Source: Campylobacterales bacterium
Lineage (GTDB): Bacteria; Campylobacterota; Campylobacteria; Campylobacterales; QNZT01
Direction: 5' to 3'
Assembly: GCA_015662615.1 (NCBI GenBank)
Contig: DQTU01000182.1
Span: 1-6,452 of the forward strand
Length of the DNA: 6,452 nt
The notes under the pieces were generated by a model that had not been told where the DNA came from, made no database searches, and worked only from the letters and a program-made list of their open reading frames with translations. A program made the position numbers and the translations under genes. This document shows positions 5,702 through 6,452 of this stretch, piece by piece (position 1 is the first letter of the stretch; every line of letters starts with the position of its first letter).

Positions 5702-5728
5702 CTAACGCTGAGCAAAACTCAGAGTTAG
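5702..5728. terminator. Stem-loop between convergent ahpC and rplU
   Basis: Arms 5702-5712 and 5718-5728 form an 11-bp stem with one mismatch (5707/5723) around a CAAAA loop. It works about equally well on either strand and may serve transcripts from both sides. No U-tract follows on the plus strand. Its 5' arm (5703-5708, TAACGC) could instead pair perfectly with GCGTTA at 5755-5760. Confidence 0.4.
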
Positions 5729-5732
5729 CGCA

Positions 5733-5756
5733 GCAAAAGGAATTACTTCCTTTTGC
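5733..5756 (-). repeat. GUAA-tetraloop stem-loop, copy B, 3' of rplU
   Basis: Perfect 10-bp arms (5733-5742 and 5747-5756) close a GUAA tetraloop in the minus-strand RNA. It starts one base after the rplU stop codon. It matches copy A at 3377-3402 in a 16-base core; copy A has one extra T-A pair in the stem and a G-U in place of an A-U. No U-run follows directly, so its role in termination or RNA stability is open. Confidence 0.6.
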
Positions 5757-5757
5757 G

Positions 5758-6063
5758 TTATTTAACAGATAGAACTTTTACTCTTGTAAACTGTCTTCTA
5801 AAACCTTTTTTCAGTTTAGAATCTTTTCTTCTTCTTTTTTTGTAAATGATAACTTTCTTATCTTTACCATGAGCTATCACTTCTAACTCTACTTTTGCAC
5901 CTTCTACGAAAGGTGTACCAATTTTAAGTTCTCCGCCGTTTATAGCTAGAACTTCTTCGACAACGATTTTGTCTTTTGGGGAAGCGTCAATTAGGTCTAG
6001 ATTTAGATAATCACCCTCTTGAACTTTATATTGCTTTCCGCCATTTTTGATGATTGCATACAT
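5758..6063 (-). CDS. rplU: 50S ribosomal protein L21
   Basis: A 101-residue structural protein of the large subunit that contacts 23S rRNA. It begins MYAIIKNGGKQYKVQEGD, the conserved L21 N-terminus, and has a highly basic C-terminal part, YKKRRRKDSKLKKGFRRQFTRVKV (74-97), in the form seen in Campylobacterota. AAGGAC lies about 9 nt upstream of the ATG. L21 is usually followed closely by rpmA (L27), often with obg, but here the next thing downstream is a stem-loop and then convergent ahpC, so the gene appears to stand alone. It follows ridA by 62 nt and has its own promoter candidate. The protein shows no damage, so it is expected to be functional. Confidence 0.97.
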   Translation of the reverse strand: MYAIIKNGGKQYKVQEGDYLNLDLIDASPKDKIVVEEVLAINGGELKIGTPFVEGAKVELEVIAHGKDKKVIIYKKRRRKDSKLKKGFRRQFTRVKVLSVK

Positions 6064-6096
6064 CTTGTTGGTCCTTGTTTAAAATTTTGAGTCGTG

Positions 6097-6102
6097 ATTA
6101 TA
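6097..6102 (-). promoter_or_regulatory. rplU -10 promoter element
   Basis: The minus strand has a perfect TATAAT 33 nt before the rplU ATG, in the 62-bp gap after ridA, with TTTTA upstream and no -35. Transcription would start near 6090, leaving a leader of about 27 nt that holds the AAGGAC ribosome site but no room for a complex leader structure. Confidence 0.6.
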
Positions 6103-6125
6103 CCTAAAATACATTTAATATTACA

Positions 6126-6452
6126 TTAATATGTATAATCTTGTCCACTAGCTACTGCAACAGCTTCTATCTCAATATCTACATTCATAGGAAGTGTTTT
6201 TACAGCAACTGTACTTCGAGCAGGAAAACTTCCAACAAAAAATTCAGCATAAACTGTATTTACTGCAAGAAAATTATCCATATCTGTTAAATAAATAGTT
6301 GTTTTAACTACCTGATCCAAAGAACTTCCAGCTGCTTCGAGTACATTGTTTAAATTTACCAATGTCTGTCTTGCCTGATCATGTATATCACCTTTTATAA
6401 GCTCTCCTTCAGGTGTCAAAGGTATCTGACCTGCCGTATAAACCATATCACC
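6126..6452 (-). CDS. ridA: RidA-family enamine/imine deaminase, 5' end cut by the window
   Basis: RidA speeds hydrolysis of reactive 2-aminoacrylate and related enamines/imines released by PLP enzymes, protecting other enzymes. The last 108 residues and the stop are visible. The frame stays open to the right edge, reading Gly-Asp before the first Met (6444-6446). That Met lies in the conserved GD-x-VYTAGQIPL stretch, so it is internal; about 15-20 N-terminal residues lie outside. Conserved parts are the VYTAGQIPLTPEGEL strand-turn and FPARSTVAVKTLP...IEIEAVA, with visible Arg79 and Glu94 at the positions of E. coli RidA Arg105 and Glu120. These residues support true RidA deaminase activity rather than a distant Rid subfamily. 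It lies upstream of rplU in the same direction. Confidence 0.94.
   Translation of the reverse strand, partial: GDMVYTAGQIPLTPEGELIKGDIHDQARQTLVNLNNVLEAAGSSLDQVVKTTIYLTDMDNFLAVNTVYAEFFVGSFPARSTVAVKTLPMNVDIEIEAVAVASGQDYTY

Noticed and set aside
6444..6446. ATG as the ridA start
   Set aside because: The frame is open to the window edge and this Met lies inside the conserved GD-x-VYTAGQIPL stretch; the true start is outside.

Overview
The window is an AT-rich, tightly packed stretch of chromosome from a member of the Campylobacterota (formerly Epsilonproteobacteria), most likely a free-living Sulfurimonas-like lineage; the genus is inferred from protein style and was not tested. The evidence is the gene order (metK, fdxA, ndk, a DUF177/YceD gene, rpmF, plsX, fabH), the 198-residue Helicobacter/Campylobacter-type AhpC, an L21 with the KKGFRRQFTR tail, and promoters with a good -10 and no recognisable -35. 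I see no mobile element, CRISPR array, tRNA, rRNA or prophage.

Layout. On the minus strand, from 3247 down to 1, six genes form one likely operon: ndk, yceD, rpmF, plsX, fabH and a HIT-family gene that runs off the left edge. The gaps are 15, 2, 1, 30 and 0 nt. Upstream on the same strand lie fdxA (3415-3690) and metK (3747-4898), each with its own candidate promoter. A 151-bp divergent region (4899-5049) separates metK from ahpC, the only plus-strand gene (5050-5646). AhpC converges on rplU (5758-6063, minus) across 111 bp holding three stem-loops. RidA (minus) runs off the right edge without its N-terminus.

How the genes work together. rpmF, plsX and fabH are the widely conserved link between ribosome production and the start of fatty acid and phospholipid synthesis. 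Here they are joined to nucleotide supply (ndk) and a HIT nucleotide hydrolase. metK makes S-adenosylmethionine. fdxA and ahpC recall the iron/oxygen-responsive fdxA-ahpC pair of Campylobacter jejuni, with metK inserted between them. RidA removes reactive enamine/imine intermediates.

Two annotation points: rpmF is a real 52-codon gene that a length cutoff easily misses, and plsX starts at 2299, not at the longer in-frame ATG at 2365, which lies inside rpmF.

No wholly new system is evident. The best leads are non-coding: a repeated stem-loop with a GUAA tetraloop and a base-pair-preserving difference after fdxA and rplU, a Fur/PerR-like palindrome over the ahpC -10, and a perfect hairpin spanning the plsX stop codon ahead of fabH. 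There is no gene-free stretch over 300 bases.
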